Shown here piece after piece: positions 22,398-31,126 of a DNA stretch of 64,000 nt. Position numbers and translations under genes: made by a program. The stretch's first letter is position 1. The number at the start of each line of letters is the position of its first letter. Source of the DNA: Rhodococcus tukisamuensis NBRC 100609 (GTDB taxonomy: Bacteria > Actinomycetota > Actinomycetes > Mycobacteriales > Mycobacteriaceae); the NCBI RefSeq assembly GCF_001894985.1, contig NZ_BCXG01000009.1, positions 62,001 to 126,000 on the forward strand, given 5' to 3'. The notes beneath the pieces are model-generated. The model ran no database searches. It was given only the letters and a program-made list of their open reading frames with translations, and was not told the origin of the DNA.

Positions 22398-22637
22398 ATG
22401 AGCATCGCGGACAGACCAATGCAATCGCTGCCTGCTGTCGAGACCGACGTCGACCACCTGCTCGGCTGTCGTGGTGCGGGCGTTGTCGTCGTCATCGCCC
22501 TCATCTTCGGGGTGGCCCTGCTCGTCGGCGCGATGACGGCGTCGCTCGGGGCCGGAATCCTCGTCGGGCTTGCCGGCGCCGGCGCCTCGGTGGTGCTGTG
22601 CCGGGCCTGTCGCTTCGGTGACGGCGAGATTCGGTGA
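22398..22637 (+). CDS. Small hydrophobic protein, function unknown
   Basis: A possible 79-residue protein with a charged N terminus ('SIADRPMQSLPAVETDVDHLL') and one or two hydrophobic segments ('GAGVVVVIALIFGVALLVGAM', then 'GAGILVGLAGAGASVVLC'), probably a small membrane protein. It matches no family I know. ATG 22398 is preferred over 22383 because GGGG lies a few bases upstream. Codon use is GC3-rich, which supports coding, but no independent evidence of expression exists. Confidence 0.5.
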   Translation: MSIADRPMQSLPAVETDVDHLLGCRGAGVVVVIALIFGVALLVGAMTASLGAGILVGLAGAGASVVLCRACRFGDGEIR

Positions 22638-22712
22638 CGCGCGGTAGGTGAACCCGGTGGGGTGACCGGGTAGTGGCGGAGCTCACCACGGCTAGCCGTA
22701 GGCTGTCGATCC

Positions 22713-23510
22713 ATGACCAGCATGTGGGGCGCACCGTTGCGCACGAGGTGGCGAGGATCCAGGCGGACCGACAGCGACCAGGCACAGTTCCTGACCCGTG
22801 ACTCGCTGCGCTGGGTGCTCGCGAACAAGGCATACACACCCTGGTACCTGGTTCGCTACTACCGCCTGGCCAAGTTCAAGCTGGCCAATCCGCACGTGGT
22901 GCTGCGGGGCATGGTGTTCCTCGGCAAGAACGTGGAGATCCACTCGACGCCCGGGCTCTCCCGCCTCGAGATCGGCAAGTGGGTGCACATCGGCGACGGC
23001 AACGCGATCCGGTGCCACGAGGGTTCGCTGCGGATCGGCGACAAGGTCGTCTTCGGCAAGGACAACGTCGTCAACACCTACCTCGACATCGAGATCGGGG
23101 CCTCCACCCTGGTCGCCGACTGGTGCTACATCTGCGACTTCGACCACCGGATGGACGACGTCAACGTGCCGATCAAGGACCAGGGCATCGTCAAGGGCCC
23201 GGTCCGGATCGGCCCCGACACCTGGGTCGCCGCCAAGGTCACCGTGCTGCGCAACACCGCGATCGGCCGGGGCTGCGTGCTCGGCGCCCACGCGGTCGTC
23301 AAGGGCGAGGTGCCGGACTACAGCATCGCCGTCGGCGCCCCGTCCAAGGTCGTGAAGAACCGCAAGGAGGCGTGGGAGGCCGGCGCCGCCGACCGCGCGA
23401 AGTACGTCGCGGCCCTCGAGGACATCGCCCGCAAGAAGGCGGCCGCCGAGACCCGCGCGGCCGAGCTCGACGCCGCCGGCGCATCGGCCAACGGTTCGGC
23501 CGGGGCGTAG
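22713..23510 (+). CDS. Left-handed beta-helix (hexapeptide) acyltransferase
   Basis: The 265-residue protein has hexapeptide repeats from about residue 65 to 205 ('VVLRGMVFLGKNVEIHS', 'IGDKVVFGKDNVVNTYLD', 'VRIGPDTWVAAKVTVLRNTAIGRGCVLGAHAVVKGEVPDYSIAVG'), the fold of maltose O-acetyltransferase-like enzymes. The Ala/Glu-rich tail after 215 is a probable helix. Position corresponds to M. tuberculosis Rv3034c, linked by context to acylation of methylglucose lipopolysaccharides. A -10 (TAGGCT, 22699-22704) 8 nt before the ATG suggests a leaderless mRNA. Confidence 0.87.
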   Translation: MTSMWGAPLRTRWRGSRRTDSDQAQFLTRDSLRWVLANKAYTPWYLVRYYRLAKFKLANPHVVLRGMVFLGKNVEIHSTPGLSRLEIGKWVHIGDGNAIRCHEGSLRIGDKVVFGKDNVVNTYLDIEIGASTLVADWCYICDFDHRMDDVNVPIKDQGIVKGPVRIGPDTWVAAKVTVLRNTAIGRGCVLGAHAVVKGEVPDYSIAVGAPSKVVKNRKEAWEAGAADRAKYVAALEDIARKKAAAETRAAELDAAGASANGSAGA

Positions 23511-23549
23511 GTACCGCGCACCCGACCGAACCGCACCAGGACAACCCCG

Positions 23550-23578
23550 GCGCCCGCTACCGATCCGGTAGCGGGCGC
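23550..23578. terminator. Bidirectional terminator
   Basis: A 13-bp perfect stem (23550-23562 with 23566-23578) around a 3-nt loop lies between the convergent acyltransferase and glycosyltransferase genes. The glycosyltransferase stop codon (23557-23559) is inside the left arm. Confidence 0.75.
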
Positions 23579-24801
23579 TGTGGGATGTCGGGGCGGGCGA
23601 GCGGGTGCCGCACCCGGCGCTTGGCGCTGAGGTACACCTGCGCGGTGTCCTGAGCCACCTGCTGCCAGTCGAAGTCGGAGGTGAGCCGGTCCCGGGCCGC
23701 CTTCGCACGGGTCTGCGCTGCCGCCGGGTCGTCGAGCACCTCCCGGACCGCGGACGTCAGGCCCTCCACGTCGGCGGGCTGGAACGACATCCCGGTGACG
23801 CCGTCCACCACGGCCTCGCCCAGACCGCCGGCCCGCGAGGCCACCAGTGGGGCGCCGGCCGCGGCCGCCTCGAGCGCGATGATGCCGAACGGCTCGTAGC
23901 GGCTCGGCAGCACGATCGCGTCGGTGCCGTGCAGCCAGCCGAGCAGCTCGGCGTGGTCGAGGCTGCCGAGGAAGGTGACCGACCGGACCACTCGGTGCTG
24001 GCGGGCCAGGTCCTGCAGCCATCCGTACTGGGTGCCCTCGCCGGCGATGGCCAGCGTGGTGCCGGGATGGCTGCGCCGGATCCGGGGGAGCGCGGCGATG
24101 ATGTCCTGCACGCCCTTCTCGTACTCGAGCCGGCCGACGTAGAGCAGCCGCGGCGGGCCCGAACGCGGCGCGCGATCACGGTAGTTCCAGGTGGTCACGT
24201 CGATTCCGTTGCGGATCACCGTGATCGGCGCCAACTGCGGGCCGTAGAGCTCGGTGACCTCGTCCTCCATCGACGCCGAGCAGGTGATGATCGCGTCGGA
24301 CTCGTTGGCCAGCCACCACTCGACGGAGTGCACCTGCCGGTTGATGGTGCCGGAGATCCAGCCGCTGTGCCGGCCGGCCTCGGTGGCGTGCAGCGTCGAG
24401 ACGAGCGGCACGTCGAAGAACTCGGCCAGCGCGATGGCCGGGTGCGCGACCAGCCAGTCGTGCGCGTGCACGACGTCGGGGTACCAGCCCTCGCCGAGTC
24501 CCGGCTTGGCCAGCCCGACGCCGGCCCGCACCATCGCGTGCCCCATCGCCAGGGTCCAGGCCAGCATGTCCTCGCCGAACACGAAGTGCGGCGGGTCCTC
24601 GGCCACCGCGACCACCAGCACGCCCTCGGAGATGTGCGTGATGGTCGGGTGGGTGGCGGCGTCCGTCCCGGTGGGCCGGCGCGAGAGCACCACCACCTCG
24701 TGGCCAGCCTGGACCATCTCGGTGGCCAGGTGGTGCACGTGCCGGCCGAGACCGCCGACCACCACCGGTGGGTACTCCCACGACACCATCAGAACCTTCA
24801 T
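23557..24801 (-). CDS. GT4-family glycosyltransferase of the methylglucan locus
   Basis: The 414-residue GT-B enzyme has the N-terminal nucleotide-sugar motif 'SWEYPPVVVGGLGRHVHHLA', 'VIRNGIDVTTW' and 'LLYVGRLEYEKGVQDIIAAL', plus the EX7E motif 'SRYEPFGIIALEAAAAG'. It resembles Rv3032, an alpha-1,4-glucosyltransferase proposed to elongate methylglucose lipopolysaccharides and glycogen-like glucan. The ATG overlaps the upstream GH57 stop by 4 nt (ATGA), so it is the third gene of a tight leftward operon. Confidence 0.9.
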   Translation of the reverse strand: MKVLMVSWEYPPVVVGGLGRHVHHLATEMVQAGHEVVVLSRRPTGTDAATHPTITHISEGVLVVAVAEDPPHFVFGEDMLAWTLAMGHAMVRAGVGLAKPGLGEGWYPDVVHAHDWLVAHPAIALAEFFDVPLVSTLHATEAGRHSGWISGTINRQVHSVEWWLANESDAIITCSASMEDEVTELYGPQLAPITVIRNGIDVTTWNYRDRAPRSGPPRLLYVGRLEYEKGVQDIIAALPRIRRSHPGTTLAIAGEGTQYGWLQDLARQHRVVRSVTFLGSLDHAELLGWLHGTDAIVLPSRYEPFGIIALEAAAAGAPLVASRAGGLGEAVVDGVTGMSFQPADVEGLTSAVREVLDDPAAAQTRAKAARDRLTSDFDWQQVAQDTAQVYLSAKRRVRHPLARPDIPQRPLPDR

Positions 24802-26363
24802 GCCTGGCCTCCGGTCCATTCGTCGGGCAGCCGCCGTGCATCGAGCCCGGGGAACAACCCGTCGGCGCCGTTCCAGCCGTCGGCCAGTCGCTGCGCCCGC
24901 TCCCGGTGTCCCGACGCGACCGCCTCGGCGATCTCGCGGGTGGCGTGCGCGTGCTTGTGGGCGCGCTCGCGTGCGTAGCCGGCCGCGGAGTCCTTGCTCA
25001 CCATGAACGCCCAGTCGCTCTGCACGGTCATGATCGCCTCGCGCAGGATCTGGTCGTTGACGCGGTCGCGCAGTTCGGGACGTCCCGGGGCGCGCTCGCC
25101 GGCCCTCGCCTTGTCCACGGTGTCGAGGGCGGTCTGGACCACCTCGTCGTTGAGCCGCACCAGGTCCTGGACCTGGTCGCCGGCCCACACCCGCCAGTCC
25201 TTGCCGCTGCCCCAGGAGGAGTCGGCCAGGTCCACCGGCTCCCCGACGTACCCCTTCTCGCGCGCCTGACGCAGGGTGCCGACGTCGACGCCGGCCTCCG
25301 GCAGGGCGCGCAGCACCTTCTCCAGCCACTGCGGACCCTCGAACCACCAGTGCCCGAACAGTTCGGTGTCGAACGCGGCCACCACCAGGGACGGTCGCCC
25401 GGTGCGGTCGTTCTCCTCGCGGATCCGGGCCTTGACGGTCGCGACGAAGTCCTCGACGTGCTGGTCGATCGCGGCGGCCGCGAGCTCCGGGTCGTACGGG
25501 GCCTTGTCCTTGGAGTCGACGGTCCGCCCGGTGACGCGGGACGGCTTGAGCCCGGTGTCGTGGTCGTAGGTGTGGAAGTCGCGGTAGGCGCCGTGCCCGG
25601 GGTAGCCGGACTTCGGCGACCACACCCGGTAGCTGACCTGCAGGTCCCGGCCGAACGCGACGACGTCCGAGTCGCGGACCGGCCGACCCAGCGAGGTGTC
25701 GCCGCGCAGCGCCGGCCCGTCCACCATGAAGTGCCGGACGCCGGCGTCGGCGTACTCGAGTTCCATGCCGGGGGTGTACCCGCACTCCGGTGCCCAGATG
25801 CCGGACGGCTTTGTGCCCCAGCGCATCTGAGCGTCGGCCAGGCCCTCGCCGAGCTGGAAGCGGCGCAGGCGGGGGTGCAGCAGCGGCTGGAACGGGTGCG
25901 CGAGCGGGCCGCCGAGCAGCTCGATGGCGTCCGCGTCGACGAGTTCGCGCAGCACCGGCGATCCGCCGTGTGCCCAGCGCTCCTCGAAGTCGGTGAGCGC
26001 CGCCGCCGAGAGTCGGTGCTCACGGGCGCCGAGGTCGCGGCGCGCCTGGTCGTCCATGCCGGCGGCCTCGTGGGCGCGCAGCTGCCAGTTGCCCAGCCAG
26101 TGGTGCATGCCGGCGAGGCAGTGCGGGTCGTCGAGCTGCGCGGCGAGCACCGGGGTGATGCCGAGCGTGAGCAGGTCGGTACGCCCCTCCGCGGCGAGGG
26201 TGCGCAGCACGCGGGTCACCGGCAGGTAGGTCGCCGCCCACGACTGGTAGAGCCATTCCTCGCCCACGGGCCACCGGCCGTGGTTGGCGAGCCAGGGCAG
26301 GTGGGAGTGCAGGACCAGGCAGAACATCCCCCGGCCCGTGCCCGCACCGGACGCGTTGGTCAC
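24798..26363 (-). CDS. GH57 family (DUF1957) alpha-glucan branching enzyme-like protein
   Basis: The 521-residue protein begins 'FCLVLHSHLPWLANHGRWPVGEEWL', a GH57 signature. It contains 'GIWAPECGYTPGME' with the probable nucleophile Glu and 'VAAFDTELFGHWWFEGP' with the probable acid Asp, then the C-terminal helical DUF1957 part. GH57 members of this type branch alpha-1,4-glucans; position corresponds to Rv3031 in the methylglucose lipopolysaccharide locus. I take GTG at 26361-26363 since it overlaps the stop of the methyltransferase gene by 4 nt (GTGA). Confidence 0.88.
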   Translation of the reverse strand: MTNASGAGTGRGMFCLVLHSHLPWLANHGRWPVGEEWLYQSWAATYLPVTRVLRTLAAEGRTDLLTLGITPVLAAQLDDPHCLAGMHHWLGNWQLRAHEAAGMDDQARRDLGAREHRLSAAALTDFEERWAHGGSPVLRELVDADAIELLGGPLAHPFQPLLHPRLRRFQLGEGLADAQMRWGTKPSGIWAPECGYTPGMELEYADAGVRHFMVDGPALRGDTSLGRPVRDSDVVAFGRDLQVSYRVWSPKSGYPGHGAYRDFHTYDHDTGLKPSRVTGRTVDSKDKAPYDPELAAAAIDQHVEDFVATVKARIREENDRTGRPSLVVAAFDTELFGHWWFEGPQWLEKVLRALPEAGVDVGTLRQAREKGYVGEPVDLADSSWGSGKDWRVWAGDQVQDLVRLNDEVVQTALDTVDKARAGERAPGRPELRDRVNDQILREAIMTVQSDWAFMVSKDSAAGYARERAHKHAHATREIAEAVASGHRERAQRLADGWNGADGLFPGLDARRLPDEWTGGQA

Positions 26364-27253
26364 CGGTCCACCGCGGGCTTGCGGGCGAGTGCGACCAGGT
26401 CGAGGCTGGCGTCGATGTCGGCCTCGACCAGCGCGAAGTCGTCGACGGTGATGGCCTCGACGTCGGCGACGAGGTCCTGCGGCCACGGTTCGCCGGCGAG
26501 CGCGCGGTCGATCTGGGCGTCGATGAAGGACCCGCCGTGCTTGGCGTCGAGCTCGCGCAGCCGCGGACCGTGGTGCACGCCGGTCATCAGCTCCACCTCG
26601 AAGCCGGCCTCCACGAGCAGTTCGGTGAGCTCGGCGGCGTTGAGCTCGCGGGTGTGGAACGGGTTGAGCGGGGTGTCGCGGCCGGGGGAGAAGGTGATCC
26701 GGTTCGGCGTGCTGACCATCAGCTCGCCGCCGGGCTCGAGCACCCGGAAGCACTCCGTCAGGAACTGTGCCTGGTCCCAGAGGTGCTCGATCACCTGGAA
26801 GTTGACCACGGTGCCCACGCTCGCGTCCGGCAGCGGCAGGTCCGCGAGGTTGCCCTGGCGCATGTCGATGCGGGGGTACCGGGCGCGCACGTGCTCGACC
26901 GCGGACTGGTCGTAGTCGAGTCCGATCACCTTCTCGGCGACATCGGCAATCATGTTGGCGCCGTAGCCTTCTCCCGAACCGGCCTCGAGCACGACGCGCC
27001 CGGCGCAGCGCGCGAGCAGCTGCTGGTAGACCACCTCGTGGCGTCGGAACCAGTAGTTCTCCTCCGGCACGCCCGGGACGGTGCGCTCGCCGGTCAGGGG
27101 GAGGGTCGCTTCGCCGGCCTCGGCCGTGGTGCCGGGGTCGGTGGCTTGGGCGCCGCTCGCAGCGGGGGCCGTCACAGATGAGTCGCTCACCGCAGCGAGG
27201 TTAGTGCCCTCGGTGCCATAAGCGGGCGGGTGGTCCACATCACAGGTGCTCAT
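26360..27253 (-). CDS. SAM-dependent methyltransferase of the methylglucan locus
   Basis: The roughly 297-residue protein has a disordered N terminus, then 'LTGERTVPGVPEENYWFRRHEVVYQ', motif I 'VLEAGSGEGYGANMIADVA', 'VIGLDYDQSAVEHVRARYP' and 'LEPGGELMVSTPNRITFSPG'. It corresponds to Rv3030, predicted to methylate the glucose chains of polymethylated polysaccharides. The start is uncertain: ATG 27253 follows a GGGGGG run, ATG 27283 adds 10 residues, and GTG 27190 would remove 21. First gene of the operon with GH57 and GT4, divergent from etfB. Confidence 0.82.
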   Translation of the reverse strand: MSTCDVDHPPAYGTEGTNLAAVSDSSVTAPAASGAQATDPGTTAEAGEATLPLTGERTVPGVPEENYWFRRHEVVYQQLLARCAGRVVLEAGSGEGYGANMIADVAEKVIGLDYDQSAVEHVRARYPRIDMRQGNLADLPLPDASVGTVVNFQVIEHLWDQAQFLTECFRVLEPGGELMVSTPNRITFSPGRDTPLNPFHTRELNAAELTELLVEAGFEVELMTGVHHGPRLRELDAKHGGSFIDAQIDRALAGEPWPQDLVADVEAITVDDFALVEADIDASLDLVALARKPAVDR

Positions 27254-27291
27254 GATCCCCCCGCGGTTATGGTGAACGGACATTCCCGCTC

Positions 27292-27311
27292 AAGTTACCC
27301 ACCGGTAACTT
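27292..27311. promoter_or_regulatory. 20-bp palindrome in the divergent methyltransferase/etfB promoter region
   Basis: AAGTTACC and GGTAACTT are exact 8-bp inverted repeats separated by CACC, centred between the two divergent transcription units. The size and symmetry fit a dimeric repressor operator. The binding protein cannot be named from sequence. Confidence 0.5.
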
Positions 27312-27322
27312 AGCATGAGGTA

Positions 27323-27352
27323 ATCTCTCGCACAGCCCATCGCGCGAGAGAT
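27323..27352 (+). promoter_or_regulatory. Stem-loop in the probable etfB leader
   Basis: ATCTCTCGC at 27323-27331 pairs perfectly with 27344-27352 around a 12-nt loop, 80 nt before the etfB start. It could be a leader RNA hairpin or another operator. Confidence 0.35.
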
Positions 27353-27431
27353 GGTGGTTACTCAAGAGCTCGGCCGACCGCGGCAAAGTTCGCGAAACAG
27401 GCAGACACACACAGGAGGTCGACGTAGACCC

Positions 27432-28232
27432 ATGACGAACATCGTCGTTTTGATCAAGCAGGTCCCCGATACCTGGTCCGAGCGCAAGCTCACCGATGGC
27501 GACTTCACGCTGGACCGTGAGGCCGCGGACGCCGTGCTCGACGAGATCAACGAGCGCGCCGTCGAGGAGGCACTGCTCATCAAGGAGGCACAGGGCGGCG
27601 AGGTGACCGTGCTGTCCGCCGGTCCCGACCGCGCCACCGACGCCATCCGCAAGGCGCTGTCCATGGGTGCCGACAAGGCCGTCCACATCAACGACCCGGC
27701 GCTGCACGGTTCCGACGCGATCCAGACCGGCTGGACCCTGGCCGCCGCGCTGGGCCAGATCGGCTTCGAGAACGAGGAGCCGGCGGACCTGATCATCGCG
27801 GGCAACGAGGCCACCGACGGCCGCGTCGGCGCGGTTCCGGCCATCATCGCCGAGTACCTGGGCATCCCGCAGCTCACCCAGCTGCGCAAGCTGACCGTCG
27901 CCGACGGCATCGTCACCGGTGAGCGCGAGACCGACGAGGGCATCTTCGGCCTCGAGGCCACGCTGCCGGCCATCGTCTCGGTCACCGAGAAGATCAACGA
28001 GCCGCGCTTCCCGTCCTTCAAGGGCATCATGGCCGCGAAGAAGAAGACCGTTGACGTCCTCACGCTGGCCGACCTCGGCGTCGACCCGGAGACCGTGGGC
28101 GTCGCGAACGCGGGCACCACCGTCACCGCGTCCACCCCGAAGCCCCCGCGTACCGCTGGCGAGCGCGTCACCGACGAGGGCGACGGCGGCTCCAAGATCG
28201 CCGCCTACCTCGTCGGCCAGAAGATCATCTGA
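27432..28232 (+). CDS. etfB: Electron transfer flavoprotein beta subunit
   Basis: The 266-residue EtfB has the characteristic N terminus 'MTNIVVLIKQVPDTW', 'INERAVEEALLIKE', 'SMGADKAVHIND', and 'EINEPRFPSFKGIMAAKKK' near the C terminus. With EtfA it accepts electrons from acyl-CoA dehydrogenases and passes them to ETF:quinone oxidoreductase. The ATG is chosen over an in-frame ATG at 27351, which lies in a hairpin; AGGAGG lies 13 nt upstream, slightly far. The operon continues with etfA after 44 nt. Confidence 0.96.
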   Translation: MTNIVVLIKQVPDTWSERKLTDGDFTLDREAADAVLDEINERAVEEALLIKEAQGGEVTVLSAGPDRATDAIRKALSMGADKAVHINDPALHGSDAIQTGWTLAAALGQIGFENEEPADLIIAGNEATDGRVGAVPAIIAEYLGIPQLTQLRKLTVADGIVTGERETDEGIFGLEATLPAIVSVTEKINEPRFPSFKGIMAAKKKTVDVLTLADLGVDPETVGVANAGTTVTASTPKPPRTAGERVTDEGDGGSKIAAYLVGQKII

Positions 28233-28276
28233 TCGCGCCCCTGAACCAGCAGAACCACACGTAGGAGAAGTAAGCC

Positions 28277-29233
28277 ATGGCAGAAGTACTCGTGCTCGTC
28301 GAGCACGCAGAGGGTGCGCTCAAGAAGGTCAGCACCGAGCTCATCACCGCCGCCCGCGCACTGGGTGAGCCGGCCGCCGTCGTGACCGGTCCCGCCGGCA
28401 CCGCGGCCCCGCTCGCCGAGGCGCTCGCCGCGGCCGGCGCGGCCAAGATCTACGTCGCCGAGTCCGACGACATCGACGGCTACCTGATCACCCCCAAGGT
28501 GGACGTGCTCGCGTCGCTCGTCGAGTCGGTCGGCCCCGCCGCCGTCATCACCGCCGCCACCACCGAGGGCAAGGAGGTGTCCGGTCGCCTGGCCGCGCGC
28601 ATCGGCTCCGGTCTGCTCACCGACGTCATCGACGTCAAGGCGGACGGCAGCGCCGTGCACTCCATCTTCGGTGGCGCGTTCACCGTCGAGGCCAAGGCCA
28701 ACGGCGAGGTCCCGGTCATCTCGGTCCGCCCGGGTGCCATCGAGGCCCAGCCGCAGGCCGCCGCAGGCGAGCAGGTCGCCGTCGAGGTGCCCGCGCAGGA
28801 CGAGAGCGCCGTCAAGGTCACCTCGCGCAACCCGATCGTCGGTGGCGACCGCCCCGAGCTCACCGAGGCGTCGGTCGTCGTCTCCGGTGGCCGTGGCGTC
28901 GGCAGCGCCGACAAGTTCTCGGTCGTCGAGGAGCTCGCCGACTCGCTCGGTGCCGCCGTCGGCGCCTCGCGTGCCGCGGTGGACTCGGGCTACTACCCGG
29001 GCCAGTTCCAGGTCGGTCAGACCGGTAAGACGGTCTCCCCGCAGCTGTACATCGCGCTGGGCATCTCCGGCGCCATCCAGCACCGGGCCGGCATGCAGAC
29101 CTCGAAGACCATCGTCGCGGTCAACAAGGACGAAGAGGCCCCGATCTTCGAGATCGCGGACTACGGCGTCGTGGGCGACCTGTTCAACGTCGCACCGCAG
29201 CTGACCGAGGCGGTCAAGGCTCACAAGGGCTGA
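28277..29233 (+). CDS. etfA: Electron transfer flavoprotein alpha subunit
   Basis: The 318-residue EtfA has an N-terminal Rossmann-like part ('[19 protein letters not shown]') and the FAD-binding C-terminal domain with '[22 protein letters not shown]', '[13 protein letters not shown]', '[25 protein letters not shown]' and '[23 protein letters not shown]'. It forms the FAD-carrying heterodimer with EtfB. GTAGGAGAAG precedes the ATG. A terminator hairpin follows. Confidence 0.96.
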   Translation: MAEVLVLVEHAEGALKKVSTELITAARALGEPAAVVTGPAGTAAPLAEALAAAGAAKIYVAESDDIDGYLITPKVDVLASLVESVGPAAVITAATTEGKEVSGRLAARIGSGLLTDVIDVKADGSAVHSIFGGAFTVEAKANGEVPVISVRPGAIEAQPQAAAGEQVAVEVPAQDESAVKVTSRNPIVGGDRPELTEASVVVSGGRGVGSADKFSVVEELADSLGAAVGASRAAVDSGYYPGQFQVGQTGKTVSPQLYIALGISGAIQHRAGMQTSKTIVAVNKDEEAPIFEIADYGVVGDLFNVAPQLTEAVKAHKG

Positions 29234-29248
29234 TCACCTCGCACCGCT

Positions 29249-29286
29249 CGGCGGCCCCGCTCCCATCCCAGGGAGCGGGGCCGCCG
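29249..29286 (+). terminator. Terminator after etfBA
   Basis: A perfect 16-bp GC-rich stem (29249-29264 with 29271-29286) with a 6-nt loop begins 16 nt past the etfA stop. It has no long T tract, which is common in actinobacteria. Confidence 0.8.
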
Positions 29287-29377
29287 TCGTTGCGCGGGCG
29301 GACAGTTCACCCGGTCGCCGCCGACCTGACACCACGCCGATGCCGGGATGCCGCCGCGGCTCGTTAGACCTGGCGGC

Positions 29378-30193
29378 ATGACGACTACGCAGGTCCTCAC
29401 CCCTCCCAGCGCCACCACGCCGACCACTCCCCGGTACCGCCTGCTGTTGTCCTCGGACCGGGAGCACCGGGTGGCAGCCCAGCGCCTCCGGTACGAGGTG
29501 TTCGCCGCCGAGCCCGGTTTCGAGGCGGCTGTCCACGGCATCGCGGACGGCCTCGACGCCGACCGCTTCGACGAGCACTGCGACCACCTGCTGGTGCTGG
29601 ACGAGGTCGCCGACGAGGTGGTCGGCTGCTACCGGATGCTCACCCCGGACGCGGCGGTCGCCGCGGGCGGGCTGTACACCGAGACCGAGTTCGACCTCGC
29701 CGCGCTCGACGCGCTGCGGCCGGGGCTGGTCGAGATGGGGCGTGCGTGCGTGCGCCCCGACCACCGCACCGGTTCCGTGCTGGGGCTGATGTGGGCGGGC
29801 ATCCTCAACTACCTCGAGCTCACCGGCTACCGGTGGGCGATGGGCTGCGTGTCGGTGCCGATGCGGCAGCGGCCCACCGACCTGCCCGGCGTCGACGTGC
29901 GCGGCGTGCGGGACCGGGTGCTCGCCGAGCACGCCAGCCCCCCGGACCTGCGGGTGCGTCCGCTGCGCCCGGTGCCGGGACTGGACGCGCTGGACCCGCC
30001 CGGCCGGGTGACGCTGCCGCCGCTGCTGCGGGGGTACCTGCGCCTCGGGGCGTCGATCTGCGGGGAACCCGCCCACGACCCCGACTTCGGCGTCGCCGAC
30101 TTCGTGGCCCTGCTCGGCATGGACGAGGCCGACGAGCGGTACCTGAGCCGGCTGCGGGCGGTCGCGTCCGCCGTCCCCCTGGTGACCCGGTGA
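29378..30193 (+). CDS. OlsB-like GNAT N-acyltransferase
   Basis: The 271-residue protein carries the hemolysin/autoinducer-synthase-type acetyltransferase fold: 'EHRVAAQRLRYEVFAAE', 'DEVVGCYRMLTPDAA', 'LVEMGRACVRPDHRTG', 'LLRGYLRLGASICGEPAHDPDFGVADF'. It resembles OlsB, which N-acylates ornithine to lyso-ornithine lipid. The adjoining PlsC-like gene, overlapping by 4 nt, supports an OlsB-OlsA pair. Substrate is inferred. Position corresponds to Rv3027c. Confidence 0.82.
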   Translation: MTTTQVLTPPSATTPTTPRYRLLLSSDREHRVAAQRLRYEVFAAEPGFEAAVHGIADGLDADRFDEHCDHLLVLDEVADEVVGCYRMLTPDAAVAAGGLYTETEFDLAALDALRPGLVEMGRACVRPDHRTGSVLGLMWAGILNYLELTGYRWAMGCVSVPMRQRPTDLPGVDVRGVRDRVLAEHASPPDLRVRPLRPVPGLDALDPPGRVTLPPLLRGYLRLGASICGEPAHDPDFGVADFVALLGMDEADERYLSRLRAVASAVPLVTR

Positions 30194-31059
30194 GTCACCC
30201 CTGGCTGCCGACCAGCCCGTGCGGCGACGGCTGCCTGCCCGGCCGGGTGCGCCGCGCCGGCCCGGCACGGGTGGTGGCGCGGTGCGCGCTGCTCACGGCG
30301 CTGGCGCTCGCGTTGCCGGTGCTGCTGGTGGCCGGCGGGGTGCTGCCCCGGACGCCGCGGCAGCGGCTGCAGTGCGGCTTCGCGCGGGCCGTGTTGCGCG
30401 GACTCGGCCTGCGGCTGCAGGTGCGCGACGACCGGACCGCCCCGGCGGTCGAGGAGGGCCGGGGGACGCTGGTGGTGGCCGGGCACGTCTCGTGGACCGA
30501 CGTGCTGGTGCTCACCGCGCTGGGGCCGGCGGACTTCGTGGCCCGGGCCGACCTGCTGCAGTGGCCGCTGCTGGGCCGGCTGGCCGGCCGGATGCGGGTC
30601 ATCCCGATCGAGCGGGAGCGGCTGGGGGAACTGCGTGGCGCCGTCGACGAGGCGGCGGAACGGCTGCGGACCGGCGGACGGGTGGTGGCCTTTCCCGAGG
30701 CGACCACCTGGTGCGGCCGGGCGTACGGCGGTCTCCGGCCCGCGATGTTCCAGTCGGCGATCGACGCGGACGCGCTGGTGCAGCCGGTCGGGATCAGGTA
30801 CTGCGGCGGCGACGGCGAGCTGGACACCACGGTCTGCTTCGTCGGGGAGCAGACGCTGGTGGCGTCGCTGCGCCGGATCCTCGGCACCCGCCGGGTGCTC
30901 GTGCGGGTGCGGTTGGCGCCGACCCAGGAACCGGGGGAGTGCCGCCGTGACCTCGCCGCGCGTTGCGACCGCGAGGTACGGACGTTCGCCGACGCCGACG
31001 CAGCCGCGGGGATCCTGCTCGAGCGGGGCCTGGCGGGGCGTCAGTCCGTCGCGGCGTGA
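30190..31059 (+). CDS. PlsC/OlsA-like 1-acyl acyltransferase
   Basis: The 289-residue membrane-associated acyltransferase has an N-terminal hydrophobic helix ('[21 protein letters not shown]') and HX4D motif '[10 protein letters not shown]'. '[23 protein letters not shown]' and '[10 protein letters not shown]' follow in the usual order for phosphate-acyltransferases. It could make ornithine lipid from the OlsB product or phosphatidic acid. GTG overlaps the OlsB-like stop (GTGA). Confidence 0.87.
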   Translation: MSHPWLPTSPCGDGCLPGRVRRAGPARVVARCALLTALALALPVLLVAGGVLPRTPRQRLQCGFARAVLRGLGLRLQVRDDRTAPAVEEGRGTLVVAGHVSWTDVLVLTALGPADFVARADLLQWPLLGRLAGRMRVIPIERERLGELRGAVDEAAERLRTGGRVVAFPEATTWCGRAYGGLRPAMFQSAIDADALVQPVGIRYCGGDGELDTTVCFVGEQTLVASLRRILGTRRVLVRVRLAPTQEPGECRRDLAARCDREVRTFADADAAAGILLERGLAGRQSVAA

Positions 31060-31126
31060 GCGCCGCGCTGCGCCGGACCTGCCGCTGACATCGGTGGCCC
31101 GGAGCACGGGCTATCCTGGTCGAATC

